A stretch of DNA of 64,000 nt from Rehaibacterium terrae (GCF_014202935.1 NZ_JACHHX010000008.1:1-64000), one strand, 5' to 3'. Shown: positions 34,381 to 46,660, counted from the first letter of the stretch. Notes: a model not told the origin generated them from the sequence alone. Translations and numbers: made by a program.

Positions 34381-36009
34381 ATGTCCTGGTCCGGCCTGAT
34401 CGTCTTCGCCGGCGGCATCGGCCTGTTCCTGCTCGGGATGCGGCTGATGAGCGACGGGCTGAAGATCGCCGCCGGCCCGGCATTGCGCAGCCTGCTGGCC
34501 TCGGCCACGCGCAGCCCGGTGCGTGGCGTCGCCTCCGGGGTGCTGATCACCGCGCTGGTGCAGTCCTCCAGCGCGGTGATCTTCGCCACCATCGGCTTCG
34601 TCAACGCCGGCCTGCTCAACCTCGGCCAGGCCATCGGCGTGATCTTCGGCGCCAACGTCGGCACCACCCTGACCTCGTGGATCGTCGCCCTGGTCGGCTT
34701 CAACCTCGACCTGCAGCGGCTGGCGATGCCGGCAGTCGCGCTCGGCATGGGGCTGTGGATCAGCGGTGGCGGCCGCCGCGCCGCGCTCGGCCAGGCGCTG
34801 ACCGGCTTCGGCATCTTCTTTCTCGGCCTGGATGTGCTCAAGGACAGCTTCGCCGGCGTCGGCGACGCGCTCGACCTGCACGCGCTCGGCGCGCGCGACG
34901 GGGTCGGCCTGCTGCTGCTCTACACCGCGCTCGGCATCGTGCTGACCGTGCTGATGCAGTCCTCGAGCGCGGCGCTGGCGGTCACGCTCACCGCCGCCGC
35001 CGGCGGACTGATTCCGCTCGCCGCGGCGGCGGCGATGGTGATCGGTGCCAAGGTCGGCACCACCTCGACGGCAGCGTTCGCGGTGTTCGGCGCCACCCCG
35101 GCGGCCAAGCGCAGCGCGGCGGCGCACGTGATCTTCAGCCTGGTCACGGCGGCGATCTCGCTGCCCTTGCTGCCCTGGCTGCTGGCGCTGTCGCGGCTGG
35201 CCGCCGAGGCCTTCGGCCTGGCCGCGCACCCGGCCACGCTGCTGGCGATCTTCCACACCCTGACCGCCCTGCTCGGCCTGCTGGCGATCTGGCCGTTCAC
35301 CGCGGCGCTGGTGCGCTGGCTCGGCCGGCGTTTCGGTGCGCAGGACGCCGACGAGGGCCTGCCGCACCATCTCGACCGCCACATCGTCGCCACGCCGCGG
35401 CTGGCGATCGACGCGCTGGCGATGGAGCTGCGCCGGATGGGCGCGATCGCGCACCGGATGGCACGAGCCGCGCTCAGCAGCGAAAGCGGACAGGACGCCC
35501 GGCTGCTCGCCGAACAGGCCACCCTGGAGCGCCTCGGCGAGGCGGTGATCGACTATGCCGGCAGCGTGCACGGCGGCGGCGACGCGGTGGTGGACGGCGC
35601 CCTGCCGCAGGCGGTGCGGGTGGCGCAGTACTTCCGCGGCATGGCCGAGCGCGCGCTGGAACTGGCGCGCACGCCGAGCCCGGGCGAGCTGCCGGCGGCG
35701 CAGGCCGCGGCCATCGCCGAGCTGCGCGCCGCCGCCGACCAGGTCCTCGCCGCCGCCGACCCGCAGGACAGACCGGACCTGGCTGCACTCGACGCTGCCC
35801 AGGCACGCTTCGAGGCGCTCTATCGACAGGTCAAAGGCGAACTGCTGCGCGCCGGCAGCCGCGGCGAGATCGGCGCTGCCGCGCTGGTGCGCACGCTGGA
35901 CCGCGCCAGCGCGCTGCGCCGGCTGCTCGACCAGGCCGGCAAGGCGGCGCGCTATCTGGCGCGGCTGGGCGTGGGCACCGACGCGACGGACACGGCGCGC
36001 GCCACGTAG
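34381..36009 (+). CDS. Na/Pi cotransporter family protein (NptA/YjbB type)
   Basis: A 542-residue protein. The N-terminal 310 residues are polytopic, with the duplicated QSSSA signature of the family at about 62 (VQSSSAVIF) and about 198 (MQSSSAALA), and GANVGTT/GAKVGTT repeats. The C-terminal cytoplasmic part is a PhoU-like helical domain (about 330-530). Such proteins move phosphate with sodium, probably outward in YjbB relatives. Both copies of the motif are intact. Confidence 0.93.
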   Translation: MSWSGLIVFAGGIGLFLLGMRLMSDGLKIAAGPALRSLLASATRSPVRGVASGVLITALVQSSSAVIFATIGFVNAGLLNLGQAIGVIFGANVGTTLTSWIVALVGFNLDLQRLAMPAVALGMGLWISGGGRRAALGQALTGFGIFFLGLDVLKDSFAGVGDALDLHALGARDGVGLLLLYTALGIVLTVLMQSSSAALAVTLTAAAGGLIPLAAAAAMVIGAKVGTTSTAAFAVFGATPAAKRSAAAHVIFSLVTAAISLPLLPWLLALSRLAAEAFGLAAHPATLLAIFHTLTALLGLLAIWPFTAALVRWLGRRFGAQDADEGLPHHLDRHIVATPRLAIDALAMELRRMGAIAHRMARAALSSESGQDARLLAEQATLERLGEAVIDYAGSVHGGGDAVVDGALPQAVRVAQYFRGMAERALELARTPSPGELPAAQAAAIAELRAAADQVLAAADPQDRPDLAALDAAQARFEALYRQVKGELLRAGSRGEIGAAALVRTLDRASALRRLLDQAGKAARYLARLGVGTDATDTARAT

Positions 36010-36033
36010 CCAAACCGCAAGCGCGCGCGCCAG

Positions 36034-37125
36034 TCAGTCCGCCGGCCGCACCCGCAGCAGACGCCCGCGCGGGCTGTCGGTGAGCAGGTAGAGCGCGCCG
36101 TCCGGCCCGGCGCGGACATCGCGCAAGCGTTCGCCGAGTTCGGCGAACAGCGTCTCCTCCTCGATCACCGCATCGCCGTGCAGGCGCAGCCGGCGCACCT
36201 GCCGGGCCGCCAGCGCCGCCACGAACAGGTCGCCGCGCCAGTGCGGGAACAGGTCGCCGTCGTAACGCGCCAGCCCGGCCGGCGCGATCGACGGCGTCCA
36301 CTGCCACAGCGGCGCCTGCGTGCCCGGGTACTCGGTGAACGGCGTGATGCGCGCGCCGGTGTAGTCGACGCCATGGGTCGCCAGCGGCCAGCCGTAGTTG
36401 CCGCCGGGCACGATGCGGTTGAGCTCGTCGCCGCCGCGCGGGCCGTGCTCGTGCGAGAACAGCGCGCCGCGCTCGGCGTCGTAGACCAGCCCCTGCACGT
36501 TGCGGTGGCCGAGGCTCCAGATCTCCGGCAGGGCGTCGGCGCGACCGACGAAGGGATTGTCGTCGGGCACGCTGCCGTCGGGGCGGATGCGCACGATCTT
36601 GCCCAGGTGGCTGTCCAGCCGCTGCGCCTGCTCGCGGTAGTCGAAGCCGTCCCCCAGCCCGATGACCAGCGTGCCGTCGGGCAGGAAGGCCATGCGGCCG
36701 CCGTAGTGCACCGGCGTGCGCTTGCCCGGCCGGGCGGTGAAGATCGGTTCGACCGCATGCAGGGTCATGCCGTCGAGCCGCGCGCGCACCACGCGGGTGG
36801 CATTGGCGCGCGGCGTGCCGTGGGCGAAGGACAGGTAGAGCAGGCCGTTGTCGGCGAAGCCGGGATCGGGCAGCACCTCCAGCAGGCCGCCCTGGCTGGC
36901 GGCGTAGACCGCCGGAACGCCGGCCACCGGCGCCGGCAGCAGCTCACCGTCCATGATCACGCGCAGGCGGCCGGGGCGCTCGCTCACCAGCATCCGCCCG
37001 TCCGGCAGGAAGGCCAGCGACCACGGGTGCTCCAGGCCCTCGGCCAGCGTCTGAATGCGATACCCGGCGGCCTGGGCTGCCAGCGTGCCGCACAGCAATA
37101 CCGCGCAAGCGATGGTCCGCAACAC
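36034..37125 (-). CDS. PQQ-dependent sugar dehydrogenase (YliI/Asd type)
   Basis: A 363-residue periplasmic six-bladed beta-propeller of the soluble glucose/aldose dehydrogenase family. A signal peptide follows the GTG start at 37125 (VLRTIACAVLLCGTLAAQAA). Family motifs are LEHPWSLAFLPDG (about 33), GGRMAFLPDGTL, GHRNVQGLVYD and EHGPRGGDELN (about 245). A GGGAGA ribosome site lies 6-7 bp before the GTG, which decides the start. The cofactor is inferred. Confidence 0.92.
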   Translation of the reverse strand: MLRTIACAVLLCGTLAAQAAGYRIQTLAEGLEHPWSLAFLPDGRMLVSERPGRLRVIMDGELLPAPVAGVPAVYAASQGGLLEVLPDPGFADNGLLYLSFAHGTPRANATRVVRARLDGMTLHAVEPIFTARPGKRTPVHYGGRMAFLPDGTLVIGLGDGFDYREQAQRLDSHLGKIVRIRPDGSVPDDNPFVGRADALPEIWSLGHRNVQGLVYDAERGALFSHEHGPRGGDELNRIVPGGNYGWPLATHGVDYTGARITPFTEYPGTQAPLWQWTPSIAPAGLARYDGDLFPHWRGDLFVAALAARQVRRLRLHGDAVIEEETLFAELGERLRDVRAGPDGALYLLTDSPRGRLLRVRPAD

Positions 37126-37225
37126 CCCGCGTCTCCCGATCCTGACCGGACCCACACGATAGCAGGCGGACGACGCACGACTTGCGGCATAGTCGGAGGC
37201 GATGCCGTTTCTCCGGGAGATGTCG

Positions 37226-37684
37226 ATGCGCCTGCATCCCGTATTGCGCCTGTGCGCCGCCTGGCTGGCCGCGGTGCTGCTCGCCGCCACGCTCGGCACG
37301 CTGGTGCAGACCCAGGTGAACCTCGCCGCGCTGCAGGCGCTGGGGGCGGAGATCCCGTTGGCGCTGCGGCTGCGCACCAGTGCGCAGGACCTGCTCGGCT
37401 TCGGGCCGGGCTGGGCGGGGGTGATCGCCGCCGGCTTCCTGGTCGCGCTGCCGACCGCCGCCTGGCTGGCGCGCCGGCGGCCGGCCTGGCGCGGCGCGCT
37501 GTGCGCGCTGGCCGGCGGCGTCGCCGTGCTGGTGGCGCTGCTGGTCATGCGCCAGGTCTTTGCGCTGATGCCGCTGTCGGCGGCGCGTGGTGTCGGCGGG
37601 ATGCTGGCGCTGGCGCTGACCGGCGCGCTCGGCGGCGCGCTGTTCGCGGCGCTCACCGCGCCCGGCCGGCGTCGCGGCGGGTAA
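37226..37684 (+). CDS. Small integral membrane protein, unknown
   Basis: A 152-residue protein with four predicted membrane segments (about 5-27, 60-85, 90-105, 125-147) and short charged loops. No family is recognised. The ATG at 37226 follows GGGAG by six bases; an ATG at 37202 would add eight residues but lacks a ribosome site. It ends 1 bp before the YecA-like gene, so the two probably form an operon. Confidence 0.8.
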   Translation: MRLHPVLRLCAAWLAAVLLAATLGTLVQTQVNLAALQALGAEIPLALRLRTSAQDLLGFGPGWAGVIAAGFLVALPTAAWLARRRPAWRGALCALAGGVAVLVALLVMRQVFALMPLSAARGVGGMLALALTGALGGALFAALTAPGRRRGG

Positions 37685-37685
37685 C

Positions 37686-38410
<725 letters not shown>

Positions 38411-38414
<4 letters not shown>

Positions 38415-38442
38415 GCGCCCGCGCATTTTTCAAGGCGCTCAG
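38411..38442. terminator. 9-bp dyad embracing both convergent stop codons
   Basis: CTGAGCGCC (38411-38419) pairs with GGCGCTCAG (38434-38442) across a 14-nt loop. The stop of the YecA-like gene (TGA, 38412-38414) and of the PDZ gene (TCA, 38439-38441) lie in opposite arms. It is a likely bidirectional terminator. Confidence 0.6.
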
Positions 38443-39326
38443 CGGCAGCTTTCGGCGACCTCCGCCCAGATCACCGGCTCCCAGTAGGCGTTGTCGCGGA
38501 TCTCGGCGCGGCGCTCGCTGATCAGGCGCGCGCCCAGTCGATAGGTGGTGTCTGGCCGCACTTCGATCTCCAGCGTCTTGTAGCGCTCGCGCCGGGCGCG
38601 GTCGCGCTGGTACTGCTGCACCGCGGTGAACTGGCGGGCGTCGATCGCCTCGGCCACGGTCAGCACGTGGCGGCCGGCGTCGAGGCGGAAGCTGTCGGCG
38701 CCGCTCGGACCGGGCTGGCGGCCGTCGATGGCGATCAGCACCGCCGGGTGGATGTGCTGCGCGCGCGGGGCGGCGTCGAAGGTGCTGATCCGCCCGCAGC
38801 CGGCGGCGGGCGGGGCGGCCGGGGCGGCGCTCGCGCCGATGGTGAGCGTGTAGGCGGGCACGACCGCCCGGTCGGCCTGGCCGGTCAGGTGCAATTCGCG
38901 CTCGCCGCGCCGGACACGCAGCGCCAGCGCGCCATCGCGGGCGGCCAGGGCGGCACGGAAGGTCTCGGCGGCCGGCGCCTCGCCGCTGAACGTGTGGTCG
39001 TTGATCGCCAGCAGGCGGTCGCCGACGCGCAGGCCGAGCCGTTCGGCGGCGCTGCCCGGTGTCACCGCCAGCACCGCCAGGCCCGGCCCCTGGCCGCCGC
39101 GCACGTCGACCACCGCGCCCAGCTCGTGGCGCACCCGCTCGGGCCGTTCGATCCGCAGCGGCGCGCCGCCCGGCGCCGGCAGCCGGCCGGCCTCGCCCAG
39201 CCGCAGCAGCAGGGCCTGCATCTCGGCGTCGATCTGGGCCTCACTGGCGTCGGCCGGCCGCGGCAGGGCCAGCAGCAGCGCCAATGCGATCCGGGTCGCG
39301 CATCTGGTGGCGGGGCGGAAGTCCAT
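38439..39326 (-). CDS. Periplasmic PDZ-domain protein
   Basis: A 295-residue protein with a signal peptide (MDFRPATRCATRIALALLLALPRPADA) and one PDZ domain at about 70-135 (VLAVTPGSAAERLGLRVGDRLLAIND). The C-terminal half is of unknown fold, with RLDAGRHVLTVAEA and TTYRLGARL, which resemble a PEGA-like carrier domain. There is no protease domain. It is the last gene of the sigma/anti-sigma operon, 10 bp after the putative anti-sigma gene. Confidence 0.85.
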   Translation of the reverse strand: MDFRPATRCATRIALALLLALPRPADASEAQIDAEMQALLLRLGEAGRLPAPGGAPLRIERPERVRHELGAVVDVRGGQGPGLAVLAVTPGSAAERLGLRVGDRLLAINDHTFSGEAPAAETFRAALAARDGALALRVRRGERELHLTGQADRAVVPAYTLTIGASAAPAAPPAAGCGRISTFDAAPRAQHIHPAVLIAIDGRQPGPSGADSFRLDAGRHVLTVAEAIDARQFTAVQQYQRDRARRERYKTLEIEVRPDTTYRLGARLISERRAEIRDNAYWEPVIWAEVAESCR

Positions 39327-39336
39327 GGCGGAAACC

Positions 39337-39801
39337 TCAGATGCGCAGGGGCTGGGGAAGTGGTGGGGTGGCCGGCTGCAGGCGGGCGGCGGCGCGTTCG
39401 CGCGCCCGCCACAGCGCCGCCACCTCCTGCTCGCTGGCGCCCTGCTCGTAGGCCGACTGCAGGGCGCGGTCGAGCGCACGCAGCTCGGCGATCGCGTCGG
39501 CATCGTCCAGCGAGGGCATGGCGAAGGTGGCGACGGCCTCCGGCGGCAGGGCCGACGGCGCCAGCGGCGGGGGCGCGACACGCCATGGCGCCAGCACGGC
39601 CAGCGCCAGCGCGGCGACGGCGGCCAGGCCGAAGCGGGCGGCGCGCCGGCGCGTGTGGCGGCGCTGGCGGGCGGCGGCCAGCCGCAGCCACAGCGTGGCC
39701 GGCGGCTCGGGCTCGGGCAGGCCGGCGAGGTAGGCGAGAACGCGCGCGTCGTCGCCGGTCTCGGACGGACGCGGGGTGTCGGTTCCGGGCATCGGGTTCA
39801 T
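39337..39801 (-). CDS. Putative anti-sigma factor (single-pass membrane protein)
   Basis: A 154-residue protein. A cytoplasmic N-terminal 50 residues is followed by one membrane segment (about 59-71, FGLAAVAALALAVLAP) and a periplasmic helical tail (about 80-150). The ATG overlaps the stop of the ECF sigma gene by ATGA. Position, size and topology argue for an anti-sigma factor; the ZAS motif HxxxCxxC is absent. The role is inferred. Confidence 0.7.
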   Translation of the reverse strand: MNPMPGTDTPRPSETGDDARVLAYLAGLPEPEPPATLWLRLAAARQRRHTRRRAARFGLAAVAALALAVLAPWRVAPPPLAPSALPPEAVATFAMPSLDDADAIAELRALDRALQSAYEQGASEQEVAALWRARERAAARLQPATPPLPQPLRI

Positions 39802-40328
39802 GGCGACTCCTCCAGCCAGCCGCGCAACCGGGCGAGCGCGCGCGACAGGATCGATTTCGACCAGCTCTCGGTGTGTCCGAACAGGGCGGCGATCTCCGGG
39901 TGCGAATAGCCTTCCATCTGGTGCAGCCAGACCACCGTGCGCGCCTGCGGGCTCAGGCGCGCCAGCAGGCCGAGCGCGTCCAGGCGCCGCTCGGTGGAGG
40001 GCTCGGCGGCGTCGATCTGCACGTCGTCGAGGTTCAGCGTCGGACGCGCGGCGCGCAGCCGGTCGATGGCGAGGTTGCTGGCCATCCGCTTGAGCCAGGC
40101 GCGCAACGGTGCGTCGCCGCGGAAGCCGCCCAGGCTCTGCAGGGCCTTGAGGAAGGTGTCCTGCACGATGTCCTCCGCCGTCGCCGGATCGCCGCTGATG
40201 CGCAGGGCCAGCGCGTAGATCGCCCGGCCATGCAGACGGTACAGCGCGGCGAAGGCGTCGCCATCCCCCTGGCGTGCCCGCGCCACCAGCGCGGCCTCCT
40301 CGATCGCGCTGGCCGGTTCCGCATTCAC
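39798..40328 (-). CDS. ECF-family RNA polymerase sigma factor
   Basis: A 176-residue ECF sigma. Region 2 is ARQGDGDAFAALYRLHGRAIYALALRI then DPATAEDIVQDTFLKAL (the -10 reader). Region 4 is YSHPEIAALFGHTESWSKSILSRALARL, a helix-turn-helix for the -35. A GTG at 40328 (VNAEPASAIEEA) gives the normal ECF length. An ATG at 40403 would add 25 Arg-rich residues. It is the first gene of the sigma/anti-sigma/PDZ operon and is divergent from the diguanylate cyclase. Confidence 0.9.
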   Translation of the reverse strand: MNAEPASAIEEAALVARARQGDGDAFAALYRLHGRAIYALALRISGDPATAEDIVQDTFLKALQSLGGFRGDAPLRAWLKRMASNLAIDRLRAARPTLNLDDVQIDAAEPSTERRLDALGLLARLSPQARTVVWLHQMEGYSHPEIAALFGHTESWSKSILSRALARLRGWLEESP

Positions 40329-40459
40329 TCGCGCAAGGAGACGGGGCAGCAGGACGGACCGTCGCGACCGGCGGCTCGGGCGAGACTGGGAGCGGGTCGG
40401 CAAACACTGGACGGCATCGCCGCTATGATGCCCGCTTCCTGCGGCTTCCTCGCCCCCGC

Positions 40460-43321
<2,862 letters not shown>

Positions 43322-43361
43322 CCAGAACGGGGACGGGGACCGGGAAGCGCACCGCAGCATC

Positions 43362-43420
43362 GTCATCCGGCCCTTCGACGGGCTCAGGACGGGCCGGGCT
43401 TCGCCCGAGCCGGGACACAG
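43362..43420. repeat. CCCTTCGACGGGCTCAGGACG-type intergenic repeat
   Basis: 43369-43390 carries a word widely seen in gammaproteobacterial intergenic regions, in which GTCCTGAGCCCGTCGAAGG appears on the minus strand. The adjoining CGGGCTTCGCCCG makes a short hairpin. I recall it from other genomes; copy number was not tested. Confidence 0.35.
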
Positions 43421-43427
43421 GGCGCTG

Positions 43428-43530
43428 ATGTCCATCGGAGGCGACGGAAGGATTGCCGCGGCTCGCCGACGAGGCGCTGTACCGCGCCAAGCACGGCGGC
43501 CGCAATCGGGTCGCGCTGGCCGACGCCTGA
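43428..43530 (+). pseudogene. Remnant of a GGDEF-domain C-terminus
   Basis: After the intact cyclase, 43462-43530 reads LADEALYRAKHGGRNRVALADA then a stop. This aligns with the cyclase's own end, RADAALYRAKRNGRNRVEVAND. Upstream, ATGTCCATCGGAGGC (43428 on) encodes SIGG, like the VSIGV strand of GGDEF domains, but in a different frame. It is best read as the tail of a decayed second diguanylate cyclase, duplicated or left after a deletion. Confidence 0.7.
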
Positions 43531-43536
43531 CCCGTC

Positions 43537-44202
43537 TCACTCCGGCGTCGCGACGAAGCCGGTCGCCACCGGCAGCGTCCCGCGCGCTGCCAGCGCCACC
43601 GTGTGCGCGCCGCCCGGCGGACTCAGCCGCAGATACGACCACTCGTCAGCCACGCCGGCGTCCGTCGGCGCGCTCAGCAGCCGCGGCGCATGACTGTCCG
43701 GATCGAAGCGCCAGTGCGCCAGCCAGCCGTAGATGCCGGTGCCGGTGGCCTTGCAGGACGCCTCCTTGGCGGTCCACAGGCGCAGGAAGGCCGCGCGCGC
43801 GGCCGCGTCGTCGAGCGCATCGAGCGCCGCCGCCTCCTCGGGCGCGAACCAGCGCCGGGCCAGTGGTCGTGCCGACACCGCGCGCCGGGTGCGCTCGATG
43901 TCCACGCCGACCCGCGCGCCGCGGCACACCGCCACCAGCGTGCCGCCGTCGGTGTCGGTCAGGTTGAAGTCGGGCGCCCCGTCATGGAGCAGATACGGCC
44001 GCCCCTTGGCCTCGCGCCCGAAGCGCAGCGCCTCGGGCGGCAGCCCCACGTAGGCGGCCAGCGTGCGGCGCAACAGCGCATCGATGCGCGCGCGCCGGCT
44101 GGACAGCGCGGGCTGCCGCTCGGGCGCCCACCACCACAGGTGCAGCAGCGGGCCATGCAGCGACACGGGCGGGCGGTGGGGATCGGCGGCTTGCCAGTGC
44201 AT
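43537..44202 (-). CDS. 4'-phosphopantetheinyl transferase superfamily protein
   Basis: A 221-residue PPTase of the Sfp type. The Mg/CoA-binding motifs GVDIERTRRA (about 98-107) and LRLWTAKEASCKATGTG (about 141-157) are complete, as is the N-terminal KGRPYL loop. It transfers phosphopantetheine to carrier proteins of fatty-acid, polyketide or nonribosomal peptide synthases. No synthase is in the window. Its stop lies in the loop of a 7-bp dyad (43521-43527/43544-43550). Confidence 0.9.
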   Translation of the reverse strand: MHWQAADPHRPPVSLHGPLLHLWWWAPERQPALSSRRARIDALLRRTLAAYVGLPPEALRFGREAKGRPYLLHDGAPDFNLTDTDGGTLVAVCRGARVGVDIERTRRAVSARPLARRWFAPEEAAALDALDDAAARAAFLRLWTAKEASCKATGTGIYGWLAHWRFDPDSHAPRLLSAPTDAGVADEWSYLRLSPPGGAHTVALAARGTLPVATGFVATPE

Positions 44203-44263
44203 GCGATCGAGGGCGGTGGTGACGAAGACGGCGGCCGTGCGGCCGCCGTCGTGGAGCGCAGGA

Positions 44264-44781
44264 TCAAGCGCGTTTGATCAGGCCGATCAGGAACAGCAGG
44301 ATTACCGCGCCGATGAAGGCATTGGCCACCGCGGCGATGAAACCGCCGCCGATGCTGATGCCGACCAGGCCGAGCGTGAAACTGCCGACGAATGCGCCGA
44401 TGACGCCGACCACGATGTTGCCGAGGATGCCGAAGCCGCGGCCCTTCATGGTAGGGCGTGCTGGCCTGTCTCCGATAGGCCGCGTTGTGCCTGTGCGGTC
44501 GCCAGACAAGGCGCGCGCCGCTGGCCGTAGCGATCTACGGCCAAGGCGCGCAACGCTGGATGGTGGCCGCACAGGCGCAACCCGAAGGGCCGTGGTTGTC
44601 GGCCTGCATCGCCGCGTCATCGCTCGGTTGCGTATCGACATACGCGCCCTCGCTCTTCCTTGCGCTGCAAGCCGACAACCGCGGCGCGGCCTATCGGAGA
44701 CAGGCCAGCACGCCCTGGTCCGGCGAGCCAGCCGGCGATGCCGCCGACCAGCAGGACGACGAGCAGGGATTGCAGTGTCAT
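44264..44781 (-). pseudogene. glsB: glsB/YeaQ-type transglycosylase-associated protein gene, split by an insertion
   Basis: The gene starts at 44781 behind GAGGAG and encodes MTLQSLLVVLLVGGIAGWLAG. It then enters a 264-bp inverted-repeat element (44453-44716), where the frame soon stops. Beyond it, 44449-44264 encodes MKGRGFGILGNIVVGVIGA and the rest of a GlsB membrane protein. Together the halves make about 84 residues, the family size (three hydrophobic segments). The distal 61 codons lack a ribosome site, so the gene is probably inactive. Confidence 0.85.
44453..44716. mobile_element. 264-bp MITE-like element with 32-bp perfect terminal inverted repeats
   Basis: Terminal inverted repeats at 44453-44484 and 44685-44716 match at 32 of 32 positions. 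Between them are two large hairpins. Arm A is 44485-44498/44567-44580 (13 of 14) with an inner 9-bp stem (44522-44530/44535-44543, loop CGAT). Arm B is 44594-44608/44666-44680 (14 of 15) with an inner 6-bp stem (44630-44635/44640-44645, loop CGAC). No coding capacity. GGT lies on both sides as a possible 3-bp target duplication. It interrupts glsB. Confidence 0.85.
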
Positions 44782-44844
44782 GTGCGAGTCTCCTCTCGGG
44801 ACGGGTGTGGGTCCCGCGGCGAGGCTAGCACGAGATCCCGGTGC

Positions 44845-45090
44845 TCACGGCGCGGACGGCGGTGGCTTGCGCGCCTGCGCCTGCTCGCGCAGGCGGCGCA
44901 GCTCGGCCGGATCGACCATCTGCACCTCGTCGCGCGTCCGGCTGGCGACGCGCGCGTTCACCAGCCCCATCACCCAGGCCAGCGCGAACACCAGCGCCAG
45001 CAGCAGGCACAGCGCGGCCACGCCCAGCGAGGTGGTCTTGAACACCACCGCGAAGCAGGCCAGGGCGAAGAACAGGAAGAGCCAATGCAT
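44845..45090 (-). CDS. Small two-helix membrane protein, unknown
   Basis: An 81-residue protein with two hydrophobic segments (MHWLFLFFALACFAVVFK and about 22-43) and a charged cytoplasmic tail (RTRDEVQMVDPAELRRLREQ). There is no recognised family. It lies between the split glsB gene and cls on the same strand. Codon use is like that of neighbours, which supports it. Confidence 0.65.
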   Translation of the reverse strand: MHWLFLFFALACFAVVFKTTSLGVAALCLLLALVFALAWVMGLVNARVASRTRDEVQMVDPAELRRLREQAQARKPPPSAP

Positions 45091-45176
45091 GGGCGCGGAC
45101 CCCCGGTGAACGACCGCGCCAGTCTAGCCGGGATCGCGCGCGGCGGCAGTGCCGCCGGTCCGCTCCAAGGCGCCGG

Positions 45177-46601
45177 TCACAACAGCGGCGAGAGCAGGCG
45201 CGCCGTGGCCTCGAACAGTCGCTGCGGGAAACGCGGCGGGCGCGGCCGGCGACGGACATGGCGGGTCTGGGCGAAGATCGCCTCGCAGGCGGCGGCCAGT
45301 CGCCCGGCGAAATCGCGGTCGCGCAGCAGCATGCACAGCTCGAAGTTGAGCCGGAAGCTGCGATGGTCGAAGTTGGCGCTGCCGAGCAGGGCGATGTCCT
45401 CGTCCACCAGCAGCGCCTTGGCGTGCATCAGCCGCGGCCGGTATTCGTAGATCCGCACGCCGGCCGCCAGCAGTTCGTCGAAGTAGGAGCGCGCCGCCGC
45501 CGTGACCACCCGCGAGTCGCTGCGCTCGGGCACCAGCAGGCGCACGTCCAGCCCGCGCATCGCAGCGGAGGTCAGGGCGAACAGCGCCGCCTCGCCGGGG
45601 ACGAAATACGGCGTGACCAGCCAGACCCGCGCGTTGGCTTGGTGGATCGCCTCCACGTGCAGCCGGTGCACCGGCTCCCAGCGGTTGTGTGGGCCGGACG
45701 GCAGCACCTGCGCGGCGATGTCCCCGCGCGGCAGCGTCGGCCACAGCCGCTCGTCGCTGAGCGCGATGCCGGTGGCGTAATGCCAGTCCTCCAGAAAGGC
45801 GAGCTGCAGCCAGGCCACCACCTCGCCCGCCAGCTTCAGGTGCAGGTCGAAGTGGGCGCGCGTGCTCAGCCGCTCGTCCTGCTCGTCGGTGATGTTGATG
45901 CCGCCGGTGAAGGCGAGCCGGCCGTCGATCACCACCAGCTTGCGGTGCGTGCGCAGGTTCAGCGTCGGCCGGCGGACGCGGCGCAGCCGCAGCGGATGGA
46001 ACCACACCACCTCGGCACCGGCCTCCCGCAGTGGCGCCAGGAAGCGGCGCGACAGCCGGGCCGCGCCGAGCGCGTCGAGCAGCAGCCGCACCCGCACCCC
46101 GGCACGCGCGCGCGCGACCAGCGCGTCGCGCAGCGCGGTGCCGGTGCGGTCCGGCTCGAAGATGTAGTACTCCAGATGGATGTGATGCTCGGCCGTCGCC
46201 ACCGCCGCCAGCAGCGCGTCGAAGGTGGCCGCGCCGCCCACCAGCAGATCGGCGCTGGTGCAGGTGCTGGGCGGGAAGCCGGTGGCGGCTTCCGCCAGCC
46301 GGCTCAGATGCTCGGCCGGTGTGGCCGGCACGGCGCCGGCGATGCGCGCGCGCTGGCTGCGCAGCGCCGCGCGCGAGCGCAGGCGCTTGAGCCGCTGGCG
46401 GCGGATGCGCTGCGGGCCGAACACGTAATAGACGACGAAGCCGAGCACCGGCAGCAGCGCCAGCCCGAGGATCCAGCTCAGCGTCGCCACCGGCTCGCGC
46501 TTCTGCAGCACGATCCAGCCGGCCATCGCCAGCAGGTAGACGACGTAGCCCGCCGTGAGCAGCCAGTTCAGGTGCGGAATCTGTTCGGCCAGCGCGCCCA
46601 T
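45177..46601 (-). CDS. cls: Cardiolipin synthase (ClsA-type)
   Basis: A 474-residue membrane enzyme that makes cardiolipin from two phosphatidylglycerols. Two N-terminal membrane segments (about 12-30 and 40-62, with a WILGLALLPVLGFVVYYVFG block) precede two PLD half-domains. The HKD motifs are HRKLVVIDG (about 217) and HAKALLVDE (about 399), each followed by the expected Gly/Ser region. The length is normal. A second PLD protein, a lipoprotein, is at 15243-17132. Confidence 0.95.
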   Translation of the reverse strand: MGALAEQIPHLNWLLTAGYVVYLLAMAGWIVLQKREPVATLSWILGLALLPVLGFVVYYVFGPQRIRRQRLKRLRSRAALRSQRARIAGAVPATPAEHLSRLAEAATGFPPSTCTSADLLVGGAATFDALLAAVATAEHHIHLEYYIFEPDRTGTALRDALVARARAGVRVRLLLDALGAARLSRRFLAPLREAGAEVVWFHPLRLRRVRRPTLNLRTHRKLVVIDGRLAFTGGINITDEQDERLSTRAHFDLHLKLAGEVVAWLQLAFLEDWHYATGIALSDERLWPTLPRGDIAAQVLPSGPHNRWEPVHRLHVEAIHQANARVWLVTPYFVPGEAALFALTSAAMRGLDVRLLVPERSDSRVVTAAARSYFDELLAAGVRIYEYRPRLMHAKALLVDEDIALLGSANFDHRSFRLNFELCMLLRDRDFAGRLAAACEAIFAQTRHVRRRPRPPRFPQRLFEATARLLSPLL

Positions 46602-46660
46602 GCGTCCCCCCGGTCGGGATTGTCGCAGACGGCGAGACGGCCCGGGCGTAGGCTGAAACC

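Noticed and set aside
39798-40403. An N-terminally extended ECF sigma from ATG 40403
   Set aside because: The extra 25 residues are Arg-rich and unlike ECF proteins. The GTG at 40328 gives a normal length, though the longer start cannot be excluded.
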